DNA of 64,000 bases from Megamerina dolium (Eukaryota; Arthropoda; Insecta; Diptera; Megamerinidae): contig OY978525.1 of the NCBI GenBank assembly GCA_963854835.1, forward strand, positions 113,508,018-113,572,017. The letters run 5' to 3'. Below the pieces are notes generated by a model, which saw nothing but the letters and a program-made list of their open reading frames with translations, searched no databases and was not told where the DNA came from. Numbering within the stretch: position 1 is the stretch's first letter; every line of letters starts with the position of its first letter. This document shows, one piece after another, positions 20,401-30,963 of this stretch. The translations under genes were made by a program, and so were the position numbers.

Positions 20401-23365
20401 TGATTGGTATTTACGTTGCTTTCTTGGTGCCATCATTCCGTCGTGTGATGCCCGTTATCTCGCCCGGAGTGTCTGTCTCCAACTCAGCATATGCCTGCAT
20501 AAGCGCCTTTTGTTCTTTTGTTAGATTTTTGGGAACTTCTATTTTAATATTCACATAATGATCACCATGTCCGTGTGCATTCACCCTCTTGAGACCCTTG
20601 CCCCTCAGAAATACTTTATGATGTGACGATGTGCCTGGTTTAATGTCTATCACTTGATCCTCATATACGCCCTGTATGCGTATTGTGCCACCAAGTACAG
20701 CTTGTGAGAGAGATATCGCCGCTTCTGTGTGCACATCGGCACCATCACGTTTAAAATGTTTACTAGGCTCAACTTTGAATGTAATAAAAATCTCTTTTCG
20801 TCCTACAGGCATCCGTACGGTCTGACCATTCTCAATGCCAGCCGGAACTGGCACGGTAATTCGTTTGCGTTGCACATTCTGTCCTTTTCCCTCACATTCA
20901 GCACATGGAAATTTAATATATTGCCGCGTACCCTGACAATAACGGCATGTGGAACGCATAACAAAAGGTCCCGTAGAAATTGTTTCCATTCCTGTGCCAT
21001 TGCAATACTGACACCGTCCGGGCTTTGTACCCGGTTCACATTTGGAACCATTGCACTTGGGACATGTATCTACTACGTTCACATTGATTTCCTTGTTAAT
21101 ACCACGTGCCGCTTGTGCAAATGTCAATTCCATAACGATCTCTTGTGCAGCACCAAAACCAAATTGCGAATCTGCATAATCATCAAAACTGCTCGTACGA
21201 AAATTGCCTTGACCGAATATTTTACGGAATAACTCTTCTGGATCTATGGTGGAACGAAATTGCCAGTTTTGTGAAAAACCTTGCGGTCCATGACCGGCAA
21301 AACCACCAGCACCACCACCGGCGCGCCCCATATCCTCCGATGTTTGACCATACGTGTCATATTCACGTCGTTTCTGATCATCACTTAGCACTTCATAGGC
21401 CTCGGAGACTTCTTGGAATTTTTTGCTAGCATCTGGATCATCTTTGTTCGTGTCTGGGTGATATTTTTTGGCCAACTGATAGTAGGCCTTCTTTACGTCT
21501 TTGGCTGATGCATTCTTTGCTACTCCCAATATCTGATAATAGTCCTTAGCGTTCAATCGTGCTGTATTATGAAATGTTCGCCGATGTTGTGACACAACCG
21601 TTGCTGAAGATGCGAGAAGTCTTGAACTCTGTTCACCTTGTACCTTTGCATGCAGGGGTAGTACACGTTCATTTGCAGTTATATCACTAAATTCCACTCG
21701 ATTATTGTGACAATTTCGTATTGTTATTTGTCGAATTACTCGTAAATTAATTCTACCGCACGAAATCATTTTTTCGGAAATTATTCTAAATGGTTTCGCA
21801 GCTGACATGCCGTAATCTCCATGCTTTAGTTACAGACTCTTCTTCTTTCATGAACATTCACAATGAGTTGGACTATCGTAAATTCTAGCAAATTGTTGAC
21901 ACACGCAGGGTGGCATTCTGAAACATATGAAATTTTAAATAATTATTTTTGTTTAAAAATATATTTTTAATTATTTTTTATTTTTTTAAATAATTTATTT
22001 TTAGGTGATACTGGACCGCTTGTATATCCGGCCGCATTTGTTTACATCTACACCATATTGTATTATATTACTGGACATGGACAAAACATAAGACTTGGTC
22101 AATACATCTTCTGCATATTGTATTTGTTGCAAATGTGGCTTGTATTGCGTTTGTATACGAAAAGTAGAAAAGTGCCACCATATGTATTGGTAATAAGTGC
22201 ATTTACTTCGTACCGCATTCATTCTATATACATTTTACGCCTCTTCAATGATCCGGTTGCAATTCTTTTTCTATATGCATCCTTAAATTTCTTTATGGAT
22301 CATCGTTGGTCATTGGGCAGCATATTTTTTAGTTTGGGCGTTGGTGTTAAGATGAACATATTGTTGTTTGCTCCTGCATTGTTTTTATTCTATCTAATTA
22401 ATTTGGGTTTGATCAAGACCTTTGCTCAGCTAGTCATATGCGGTGCGCTGCAATTACTATTGGCTGCTCCATTCTTACTGACCCACCCTTTCGAATATCT
22501 AAAAGGCAGTTTTGATTTGGGTCGCATTTTTGAACATAAATGGACGGTGAATTATAGATTTTTACCAACAGACATTTTTGTAAATAAATACTTTCACATC
22601 GCTCTTCTAATACTACATCTTGGATTGCTACTGGTGTTTGCTAAGCCAACTATAACTTTTTTCCGCAGTTATGTACGATTGCGTGCGCTGCAAAAACAAT
22701 TACAACCGCAATTAAATCGTCGCAATCAAGAAATAAAGCAAAAACCATCAAAGGTGATGATAAAATCAGAGGAACTACAATACGAAGAGGAGGAGGAGGA
22801 AAAACTAACACGAGAGCAAGAATCATTTTTGAAGTCGTTCGAGAAGAGCCTCCAAAAATCGACTGGACTTCAGGCACCTCCACTGCCGGAATCAATTAAA
22901 CCGAAAAACGACATATCATCGCCAAAAATTGTTGAGAAAGAAGTCTCAATACACTTTGATCAGTGTACACAGCTCGCTTTGCTGCCATTCTTCGTATGCA
23001 ATTTCATTGGTATCGTCTGTGCCCGTTCACTTCATTACCAATTCTACGTCTGGTACTTTCACTCCTTACCCTATTTGGTATGGTCAACCGGTTTTAGTCT
23101 GGGTCTGCGTTATCTCATTTTGGGTTTGATCGAATTCTCTTGGAATACATATCCGAGTACAAATTTCTCCAGTTTTGTACTACAATTGTGCCACATATGT
23201 TTACTATTCGGTGTAGGACAAAATATGTATAAAACGATGGGACAAAGCGCGTCAGTAAAAAGTCAACAACTAAATCATGATAATGATGTACCTTCAAAGA
23301 AGAAAGTAGCTAACAATAATTTGCCAAATTACGGCAATAAAACCAAAGTGACTAAACGAAATTAA
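17440..23365 (+). CDS. Alg3: ALG3 dolichyl-P-mannose mannosyltransferase (l(2)not), two exons
   Basis: ALG3 is the ER enzyme that adds the first dolichol-phosphate-mannose-derived mannose (alpha-1,3) to Man5GlcNAc2-PP-dolichol in N-glycan precursor assembly (family GT58). Exon 1 is 17440-17728 and exon 2 is 22005-23365, joined across a phase-1 GT-AG intron of 4276 bp. The split glycine codon rebuilds the family motif [14 protein letters not shown]. The product is 549 residues and multi-pass. A second family block, [20 protein letters not shown], is near residue 428. An in-frame TAA just upstream (17425-17427) supports the ATG. The intron contains l(2)tid on the opposite strand plus mariner remains, as in Drosophila, where l(2)not harbours l(2)tid. 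A charged insert of about 90 residues (~325-414, with a run of six Glu) and a polar C-terminal tail make it longer than human ALG3 (about 440). AATAAA lies at 23390-23395. Confidence 0.95.
17730..18635. other. Alg3 intron, nothing else recognised
   Basis: AT-rich intronic sequence between the exon 1 donor and the first mariner fragment. No coding sequence or element was recognised. Confidence 0.5.
18640..19215 (-). mobile_element. Internally deleted mariner in the Alg3 intron
   Basis: Minus strand: the N-terminal domain reads [33 protein letters not shown] and [13 protein letters not shown], after which the frame stops. The sequence at 18650-18830 reads as the mariner C-terminal tail ([11 protein letters not shown], then [10 protein letters not shown]). 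The catalytic middle is missing. Confidence 0.75.
19425..19720 (+). mobile_element. Mariner N-terminal fragment in the Alg3 intron
   Basis: Plus strand: [20 protein letters not shown], then [20 protein letters not shown], and after one stop [20 protein letters not shown]. This is the paired helix-turn-helix region of irritans-type mariners. It stops abruptly before the catalytic domain. Opposite in strand to the neighbouring fragment. Confidence 0.8.
19721..20410. other. Alg3 intron and 3' flank of l(2)tid
   Basis: No gene. Contains an (AC)n run at 20110-20135. On the minus strand there are overlapping AATAAA signals at about 20174-20183, plausible poly(A) sites for l(2)tid about 230 bp after its stop. 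Confidence 0.5.
20411..21808 (-). CDS. l(2)tid: Mitochondrial DnaJ/Hsp40, tumorous imaginal discs (single exon)
   Basis: Co-chaperone that stimulates mitochondrial Hsp70; the Drosophila gene was found as an imaginal-disc tumour suppressor and the human counterpart is DNAJA3/TID1. The 465-residue frame has an Arg-rich, acidic-poor N-terminus fitting a mitochondrial presequence. The J domain (~88-153) carries HPD at 117-119, followed by a Gly/Phe-rich linker (~160-220). Four zinc-finger cysteine pairs follow (CPKC 249, CQYC 266, CRYC 288, CAEC 302); the third repeat has GTR where the consensus is GxG. The C-terminal substrate domain ends at ~430. The ATG at 21808 is preceded in frame by TAA. 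The gene lies inside the Alg3 intron on the opposite strand, only 196 bp from Alg3 exon 2. Drosophila Tid has longer, alternatively spliced C-termini; I see no equivalent here. Confidence 0.96.
   Translation of the reverse strand: MSAAKPFRIISEKMISCGRINLRVIRQITIRNCHNNRVEFSDITANERVLPLHAKVQGEQSSRLLASSATVVSQHRRTFHNTARLNAKDYYQILGVAKNASAKDVKKAYYQLAKKYHPDTNKDDPDASKKFQEVSEAYEVLSDDQKRREYDTYGQTSEDMGRAGGGAGGFAGHGPQGFSQNWQFRSTIDPEELFRKIFGQGNFRTSSFDDYADSQFGFGAAQEIVMELTFAQAARGINKEINVNVVDTCPKCNGSKCEPGTKPGRCQYCNGTGMETISTGPFVMRSTCRYCQGTRQYIKFPCAECEGKGQNVQRKRITVPVPAGIENGQTVRMPVGRKEIFITFKVEPSKHFKRDGADVHTEAAISLSQAVLGGTIRIQGVYEDQVIDIKPGTSSHHKVFLRGKGLKRVNAHGHGDHYVNIKIEVPKNLTKEQKALMQAYAELETDTPGEITGITRRNDGTKKAT
21781..21822 (-). 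other. uORF overlapping the l(2)tid start
   Basis: An ATG 14 nt upstream of the l(2)tid start, in another frame, opens a 13-codon reading frame that ends in TAA inside the tid coding region. If the transcript starts upstream of 21822, ribosomes would meet this ATG first. Confidence 0.6.
21846..21860 (-). promoter_or_regulatory. Three-unit heat-shock element upstream of l(2)tid
   Basis: The bases TTCATGAACATTC (21847-21859) are three perfect alternating nTTCn/nGAAn units, the HSF binding pattern, 39-51 bp upstream of the l(2)tid ATG. The element's function is inferred from the motif and from the gene being an Hsp40. Confidence 0.5.
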
Positions 23366-23802
23366 GCTAATAATATTGAATGAAGAACGAATAAACTATG
23401 TAATCATACAGTTTTATAAAAATATATAAATATGTATTTATATTCAATTGATCATTTGTTATATAGTACATACTGTGCATATAAATAGTAATATAGTTAA
23501 TTTTTTGTTATCAAAAATGAGTCTATTAATTTACTTAAAATTTATAGTATACATATGCTTTATTTCAACAGCGAGAAGAAAAAAGCGAAAAAATGCACAT
23601 TAAAAGTAGTCAACAACAGCTACCACAACGGCGGGTTATGTGCTTTGTGTTTATCAATAACAAAATCGGCGAGTTCTTTTATAAATTATATCTATGTTTT
23701 AAACTTAGAATACTAAAAAAATTGATTCAATTTAGGTTTAGACTTAAGATTAAAACTTTGTTCTCTCTCTCTCTCTAAATTACACATACTACATAGCATT
23801 AA
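23366..23802. other. Convergent 3' intergenic region, Alg3 / l(2)dtl
   Basis: 437 bp between the two stop codons of tail-to-tail genes. AATAAA at 23390-23395 can serve Alg3. On the minus strand, the TTTATT near 23557 gives an AATAAA for l(2)dtl. A (TC)n run lies at 23761-23775. Confidence 0.7.
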
Positions 23803-26782
23803 TCAATCTGTGCGGACTGCTGTAGTAGCCGTTGTTGCCGCCACCGTTGTAGAGGTTGTGGTAGTCTCTGTTAATACCGGCCGTAAATAGTTCACATTCT
23901 CTCTTGTAGATTCTGTAGTAGATGAAGCAGAAGCATTTTGCAGCTCTGCACTCTTTTGTTGCGATTGTATGCTGAAAAATCGTAGAATAGTCGTCTCACT
24001 GTTGCGTCTAGTCGATGTAGGTGTACGAGGTTGATGTCCACTCGTTGATGGCGATGACATTGTCGAGTCTTGTGATTGACCTGCTGAATGTGAGACACGC
24101 CGACGTGGTGTTAATGTAACTCGTGGACTGCACTTGCCACTGCGCAGACTTTGCAGTCGTGGAGATGATAGAACGTTTGCAACCATTTCATTACCATGTT
24201 CATCGTTGATTTTTTCCGTCAATGATGTGCCACGACATGAAGACATTAGTTTTTGTTTGCGTATTTTCGTCAACCAGTCAACTTTATCCTTTATGTTACG
24301 TTTCGGTGACATTATACCAAGGTGGGGCGCGTCACCGTCCAGCACGTAATTGGGAAGATTCGAAGTAGGGGAAAATATGCCGGATGTCTGTGGATTGGGT
24401 TGTGATTGGTGCTGGCCATTGGCGACAGTTGTGGAGGTACTTGTGGTAGAGTGTAGATGACTTAAAATATTCGATGTGGATGCAGTCGGTGGTGGAGAAG
24501 TGTACATGTGATTAAGATTTTCACCTACAGCACGCTCGCTAAGTGGTGAAGGCGTTGTTGCATTAATCATCAACTTTGTCGCCAGGCTACACGGAAGTGT
24601 TGATTCGATTGTATTCTCTTGATTACAATCATCTAGAAGCATTTGATTACGACTCAATGGACTGGTGACAGCCGATGAGTTCACGGTTCTTTCCTCAGGT
24701 ATCGCAGATAATTGTAAATTGAGACAACGAACTGATTGTACGCCACTAGAACAGGGACCATTGCTTGAAGAGGTTGAAGGGCTGAATAAGCGTCGTCCTA
24801 AAATTTGTTATATTTTTAGTAATCAAGTTAATTTCACAATAATCCACCATTTACCTCTCGATTCCATAGTTTTGGGTCTCTTCTGTTCATGTTCATCCGA
24901 ACTGTCTGTGTGTGAAACAGCACCCAGCATTTCCAAAAACGAACGTTTTGTTGGTAGTTTTTCCACTGAATTGGGAGTACGCTCATTTTGCTCAACCAGA
25001 CGTTTCAATGAGCGTGGTGTCGATTCCAAGTCTCTCAGATTATACTTGTGTGTCGAAGCAGTCGGACGCTTCTTGAATTGTCGTACAAATTCTGCATGAC
25101 CTCTATACAATTCATTGCGATCGCCATCGGAAATAATTTCAGGACCAATGCGCCAAATTTTATGGCGTGCCTCATCACAACATGTTACAATCGGACGATC
25201 GTGTGTGGATCCCCAGGCAACGCACGTAACCTCCACGGTATGACCAGATAATGCTACCAATGGCTCTTGAGGATAATTCAAATTCCAAATGTATGACTTC
25301 TCGTCGCTGCTGCCACTCAACAGGTATTTACCATCTGGACTAAGGCAAGCTTTAATATAGAATGTACTATTGAGCAGGCCTTTATAACATGCCAAAGGTT
25401 TGGGAGCATATGAAAATATGTTGTAACAATAGATTGTATTATCCATACAATTTGCGAATAGCTTTGAGCCGGACTCGTCAATGATTAGATTGGTAAAACC
25501 TTTAAAAGTAGATGTACCAGCATAAGGAAGGCTATATTTCGGAAGTGGTTCTTTTTTATAGCCAATATAATTACGACGTAGATCCCATACTTTGATAACA
25601 CCATCACCGGCCCCACATGATATGAGTGTATTTGCATCCTATAATAAATTTGATTTGTATTTGATTGCATTTCCATTGCATTTGATTTACTAGTTTACCT
25701 GAAATGCTAAACCTGTGATGCTGCTGGAAGTAGTGTTTGGTACCAATTTGGGCGTACGCGTGCGCTTGCGCTGCGACACCGGTGTACCTGGTCCACCCAC
25801 ATGACCGCTATGTATACAATTATCTGCTCGAGGTGTCATATCGACATTTAGATTAGCACGCGTATCCCATATTATGATAGCACCATCGCGTCCACCGGTA
25901 GCGAAAACGGACGAATCATTTTTGCGAAAAGCTGCAGTTTTAACAGAACGAGTGTGCCCAAAGAAAGCACGATCACTTCGAATAGTTGAGCCGTCCACTT
26001 GCCAAAGACGTGCCGTATGGTCACCTATAAAAAATGTGTACCTTTAGTACACAGTTATGTGTCTATGCTATGATTACTTACCCGATGCAGAAACAAATTT
26101 CATTTGACCCGGTGCCCATTCCAAATCGAAAACGGCATTAAAATGACATTGTGGTGCATTTAGAGCTCTCTCTTCCAAGCCATAATTACGTTTTGTGATA
26201 TCTTGTAAAGCAATTTTGCCATCCTCATTAGCAATAGCGAGTATATGGCGATATCCTTCACAATTAGCAAATTTTGCTGAAAATATTGGTGGTTCCGGAT
26301 TGAAATCAGCACTATAATTTGAAGGCGATATACCACGCCAGCTGTCTTCTCTTGCTACACATAATCGGCGTAATACGAAATCGTAGCTGGTATCGTATGC
26401 TGTAGAAAACATTGAAGGGAAATAACATCATTCAATATTATTTTGCACATTCTATAATTAAGGGCAAATTTGATTTGTTTTGCTATTGAAATTGCATCAT
26501 CAGCAGAATATGCGAATATTCTCTGAATTTAGTGTGGATTGTTTGACAAAATATTGGGTCATTGTATCCCACTACTCATTAACTGATCTCTAATCTAACT
26601 CCATGGCTGTTTTTGGCGCTTAATTTTTAACCGCGAAACCGTCATAATTTTGGAGCCAAAACTTTTCGCGATTACCCCAAGTTGCACTCGCACAATTTGC
26701 ATTCTTAATAATAAACTAATTTATGCTCGATTTACTTACGCAGTCCATGCTGTCTGTTGAAGAATGCTTGTATTCTATTCAT
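23803..26782 (-). CDS. l(2)dtl: Denticleless/Cdt2, CRL4 substrate receptor (5 exons)
   Basis: Cdt2/DTL is the WD40 receptor that brings PCNA-bound substrates such as Cdt1 and Dacapo-type CDK inhibitors to the Cul4-Ddb1 ubiquitin ligase in S phase. Exons: 26782-26740, 26399-26082, 26024-25699, 25638-24855 and 24797-23803 (TGA). Introns are 340, 57, 60 and 57 bp, all GT-AG, and all junctions keep frame: 821 residues. WD40 repeats are clear at ~99-128 (VFDLEWAPGQMKFVSASG), ~140-175 (ending IIIWDTR), ~220-250 (ending VIKVWDLR), ~325-360 and ~365-400. The two WDxR ends are the Ddb1-binding type. The second half is Ser/Thr-rich and probably disordered, with SP/TP sites. A PIP-like motif (ETTILRFF) is at 758-765. 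The start is set by MNRIQAFFNRQHGLP, typical of fly Dtl. Confidence 0.96.
26611..26619 (+). promoter_or_regulatory. E2F-like site in l(2)dtl intron 1
   Basis: TTTTGGCGC contains a full TTTSSCGC E2F match (26612-26619). Two related TTTCGCG-type words lie within the next 50 bp (26632-26638 reverse, 26663-26670). E2F control of Cdt2 is known in animals; binding here is inferred. Confidence 0.4.
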
Positions 26783-26871
26783 TTTGTTAAAAACCAAATT
26801 GTTTTTTTTTTTGTATATATTCACTAATACTAATCTCACAATGCACTTTTATTTACAAATTCTTCAGTTTA

Positions 26872-26880
26872 TTTTGGCGC
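26872..26880 (+). promoter_or_regulatory. E2F-like site upstream of l(2)dtl
   Basis: A second TTTTGGCGC, 90 bp upstream of the l(2)dtl ATG, in the presumed promoter or 5' UTR. Confidence 0.4.
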
Positions 26881-27240
26881 ATCTCCCCAATTCTTGGACT
26901 TTTGAATATAATCTACAGATGTGTTGAAACTGCTGTTGAAGGAATGAATGACATTTGAATGCGCGCAATGTCAAAACATTGTTGGTGCTGCTGCTGTTGG
27001 TGGTGTTCACTACCCCGTGTCAGAAATTCTATTGTGAATCTATTGCTAATAATGCAGCTTCTAATAAATAAGTAATTATTAACTATTTTGTTTAAATGTA
27101 ATTAACTCCCATATAACATTAAAATGTTTTTCACAAATAACTCATTTATTTATATTTATTTATTTTTTTTATTACTTTTCAATGGTATATAAAAAATATT
27201 ATCAGAAAATGTTTTGAATATTTGTTTTAGTTGTATGCCG
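26881..27240. other. 5' flank of l(2)dtl
   Basis: Non-coding. It contains a short CTG-rich run (about 26985-27008) and no recognisable gene or element. Confidence 0.5.
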
Positions 27241-27249
27241 ACTCCGATC

Positions 27250-27370
27250 TAGTGAATTAAAATTCACCGGATGTGCTGGCTAGGTCATGTCGAGCGAATA
27301 GAAGAACTCGCTACTGCTAAGAAGGTGTTATATTCGAAACTGGTGGACAACGCATCTGACGGTGGACTTT
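27250..27370 (+). mobile_element. LINE ORF2 3'-end scrap
   Basis: Plus strand reads IKIHRMCWLGHVERIEELA then AKKVLYSKLVDN, the same RLRWLGHVERM block as the fragments near 6.2 kb and 3.6 kb. Very short. Confidence 0.6.
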
Positions 27371-27406
27371 TAAAATGTAAAAAAAAAAAATTATACAAGA
27401 ATGTTA

Positions 27407-27934
27407 TAGCCTAGACAGACGGCAGCCTAATTCCGGATTACCGAGTTAATTCGAATTAACTCGGGCATTAACTGCAGCTAATCCGCATAAACTCTATGAG
27501 TTAATTCTCAAAATAAAAGAGGATTAGGGAAATTTGCGATGGCAACACTGCTGAAAATTGTCTATTGTGAATTTTTCTCCATCCATTTTACAAAATATTA
27601 GGTGTGTTTGCTACCAAAAAACTTTCAACGATTGTTAACAGTTTTCAACATGAAAAGTGTTGGCGAACAAATAAATCCAACTGTCAATTATGAACGGTGA
27701 ATGTCAATTTACAAGTTTCTGATAGTTTTCAGTTCACGTACTTCTTGTAGATTTTCTCATATCGAGAGTGATAGATGACAGAAATTGATAGTGATAGTAA
27801 TGTAAGTAGACAGACCTAATAAAACAGCAATCAGCCGTTTAGTTAATCCTCAATACTGCCGTCTGTCAGGTTATTATTTTATTCGGATTAGGTGCGCCAG
27901 TAATCCGGAATTAGGCTGCCGTCTGTCTAGGCTA
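27407..27934 (-). mobile_element. TWA-duplicating MITE, full copy B
   Basis: Begins TAGCCTAGACAGACGGCAG and ends with its inverse CTGCCGTCTGTCTAGGCTA, flanked by TTA at 27404-27406 and 27935-27937. Length 528 bp, opposite in orientation to copies A and D. The perfect palindrome around TTAATTCGAATTAA near its left end is intact. Confidence 0.93.
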
Positions 27935-28130
27935 TTATTTACGTATTACTGAAAAGGCATTAAAAAGACAGTTTTTTTGGTATCCATATTTTAAAAAAAA
28001 TTGCGAATTTATTGAATAATTTCGAACTTCCTTATGGAAGTTTGTTTTTCATATTCACAAAAGTTAGCTCTATATGAAGAATTATTTTTCTTTTTCTTTT
28101 CCTTCAAGTGGGCTATTCTGCAATTGCAAT

Positions 28131-28960
28131 TCTTTTATCGTAAATACATGAGACGTTTTCGAATTTTAAAAAATTCAAAACAAAGTGAATTGAGTGATAT
28201 GTACAAAATCAAACAATTAAATATTTTTGTTTTGCAGATTTAAAACGAACTTTTTTCTTTGATTGATGTCAAGCAGTGTAATAAGAAAAAATTTAATACG
28301 AAAACGTAGAGATAATCGCGCAAAATTTAGACATTTTACTTATTTGGTTATAAAAGTTTCTGGCAACTCTGTTTTGTTTCGACCAAATGCCTTCGTCGAT
28401 ATGTTTGAAAAGTATGTAACTGTAAGCTTACAATATCACAGCAGGGCATTGACGATCGAAATTATAAAATTACTATTTTAATCGAAATAAAAAACGTTAA
28501 TATTTAATGTTACAAGAAAACCGAGGTTTCTGCTTTGTTCATTTAGTTGAAAGTGTGATATAGTAACAATTGTCTACAGGACAGCGTTCGCCGGAACGCC
28601 ATGTGTCAAAACCATCTCCTAACTATTACGATATTTTTGTCAAAAAGGTTTTCAAAATTTGTATATAATGAAATAAATATTCATAATTAGTGAAATAAGT
28701 GGGAATATACACAGTTTTTTCAATAAGCATTGCTTTAAATTTAGTTGACATCTGTATGTATGTAAATAAAAAAATTCATATGAAAATGTGTTCCTTTCAG
28801 TGCAGCTTAAATTCTAATTTACAAGCTGATATTTACATATGATGAGTATTTAAGTGATGAAAGTATGTATACGTTCCTTTGATAATAGTGATCAGTCACT
28901 GTCGATTTTATTAAAGTTGGTATTGGTATCATCAGTAATGTATTACCTTAAACATGTAAA
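28131..28960. other. Non-coding, nothing firm recognised
   Basis: AT-rich sequence. The beginning (to about 28130) is weakly similar to the inverted-repeat arm at 16866-16962. Open frames of about 70 codons here show no family resemblance. Confidence 0.45.
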
Positions 28961-28967
28961 AAAGTAA

Positions 28968-29303
28968 ATAAATATGTGGCACTTATAAGACCTGAGGGGC
29001 TCTTTGACCGAGCTTCTATTCCATTACTGTTGTGCGTGTTAAATTTTGGGCTGTATTAGAAGGGATCTACTTATTTTAGCCGGTGCCGGCAGAACTCTTG
29101 CGACACCACCTTTTCTGAGCTTTGCCACAGAGTTCTTTTAGAAGACTCTATGACCAATTGATACTGCCTGAACAAAAACCAATTGCTTTCCGACAGATGG
29201 GTGCCGTTCGAAAGACAAATCTTTTCGATATTGAATTTGCTATGCTTCAGCCGGGGATTGAACCTACAGATCATACGACTAACCATTAAGCTACGGCACA
29301 TAA
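28968..29303 (-). mobile_element. tRNA-derived SINE, diverged copy
   Basis: Reverse complement starts with GTGCCGTAGCTTAATGGTTAG (A box region) and GGTTCAATCCCCGGCTG (B box region), with a deletion between them, then the usual body and a TTTATTTA-type tail. More diverged than the copies at 30592, 37555 and 43453. Confidence 0.8.
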
Positions 29304-30195
29304 AGCATGTAATTATATATAATATAATCGCATATATAATTTTCATGCTGGAAAAATGCAAATATCATTTAAATATTTAAGTCATTTAAATATTTAAATA
29401 TTAGTTAACTTATTTGACCGTTTTAAATCAAAACCGTTTAAAAACAGAATTCCCAATCGATTCGCATCTGTGCTACTCCGACTTTTTGTGCTGCGTTTTT
29501 TTTTGTTGCAAGATTTGTTTTAATTTCGTCTTTTTGCACCTACCATTGGGGTTCATTGAAACCCAATACATTGATTTTTTTCTACAAAAATTACAGCCTT
29601 TAAAGTTCCAAAGAAATAAATTGTATTAGAATATAGGTTATTTTTTTTTTTCAATATTTTTATGAAACTTCGATAAATCGTCCCTAGAGTGGTGAAAATA
29701 ATTTATATAATTTTTCCAATATTTGCCAACATTTCCTAGAGAAATGCCTACTTATCCTCATTTTCACTAAGCCAGGTTGTCAAAATTTGTGTTTTTAAAA
29801 AATCGGCCATTCATGTGGAGAACGGCCAATTACACAACCACTCTATTTATTACCGGTATGCACTGGTGAATTTAACGAGAGGAAGAATTGAAAATGCGCG
29901 AAAAGAAAATACCCCAAATATTTTCGAATTAAATTAAGCCAATAAATTAGAAGAATTAATACATAGTAAAATATTTATTTACCAAAGATCCCAGATTATA
30001 TTTTTTACCTAATTTGTACATACTAAAAATGGCGCAAGCATTTTATCTTATGATAAATAACTCTCGTTGAATCTAAGTGGTAAAAAAAATAAAATATTTA
30101 AAACTTTAAATTTGCTGTTGCAGGATAGTCCAGCTATATGAATAATTTTCATCGGTGAGCTCAATGTTTCAAAGCGCTCATGTACACTAAATAAA
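29304..30195. other. Non-coding, nothing recognised
   Basis: AT-rich with T and A homopolymers. No gene or element identified. Confidence 0.5.
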
Positions 30196-30201
30196 TAATA
30201 T

Positions 30202-30202
30202 A

Positions 30203-30239
<37 letters not shown>
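30202..30239. repeat. (AAT)n microsatellite
   Basis: About 12 AAT units. Confidence 0.95.
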
Positions 30240-30415
30240 GTATAATAAATCTTATTTTAAAAGCAACAAATACCAGTTCATGATTTTCTATAATCGGTCA
30301 GTCAATTTGTTATCAGTTGTTTGTTGTTTCTGTTTTAGGTCGTACGTTTCACATCATTTATGTTGCTGCTGTAACTGTTCTATGTACCAATGTTGCCAGA
30401 TACTTTTTTTTAAAG

Positions 30416-30527
<112 letters not shown>

Positions 30528-30591
30528 CTAATTTCATTATTTCTAATTATATAAGAACAGCTAGAATATAGAATGTATATTCAATCATCTT

Positions 30592-30963
30592 GGGGTGGGT
30601 GCCGTAGCTCAGTGGTTAGTGTGTTCGCCTTCTGATCTGTAGGTCGTGGTTCAATCCCCGGCTGATGCGTAACAAATTTAATATCGATAAGATTTTTCTT
30701 TCGAATGGTACCCACCTGTCGGCAAGCAATTGGCAATTCTTCCGACAGTAACGACTTGCCATGAAAAAGCTTCTTAAAGAACTCTGTGACAAAGCTCAGA
30801 AAAAGTGATGTCACAAGTGTTCTGCCGTTCGGAACCGGCTAAAATAAGTAGGTCCCTTCTAATACTGTCCAAATTTAAGACGCACAACAGTAATGGAAGA
30901 GAAGCTCGGCCAATGAGCCCTTTGGGGCTTTTAAGTGCCACATAAAAAAAAAAAAAAAAAAAA
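30592..30963 (+). mobile_element. tRNA-derived SINE, full copy
   Basis: Head has pol III-like A box (TAGCTCAGTGGTTAG) and B box (GGTTCAATCCC); the body ends TTTGGGGCTTTTAAGTGCCACATA followed by about 21 A residues. A 13-bp target duplication with one mismatch (ATTCAATCATCTT at 30579-30591 and ATTCAATCAACTT at 30964-30976) flanks it, as expected for LINE-driven retrotransposition. Confidence 0.93.

Noticed and set aside
20729..21232. 167-codon plus-strand ORF
   Set aside because: Antisense shadow of the l(2)tid coding region.
30598..30671. tRNA gene-like sequence with A and B box motifs (also at 37555, 43453 and reverse at 45467)
   Set aside because: It is the head of a repeated ~360-bp SINE with an A/T-rich tail and target duplications, not a free-standing tRNA gene.
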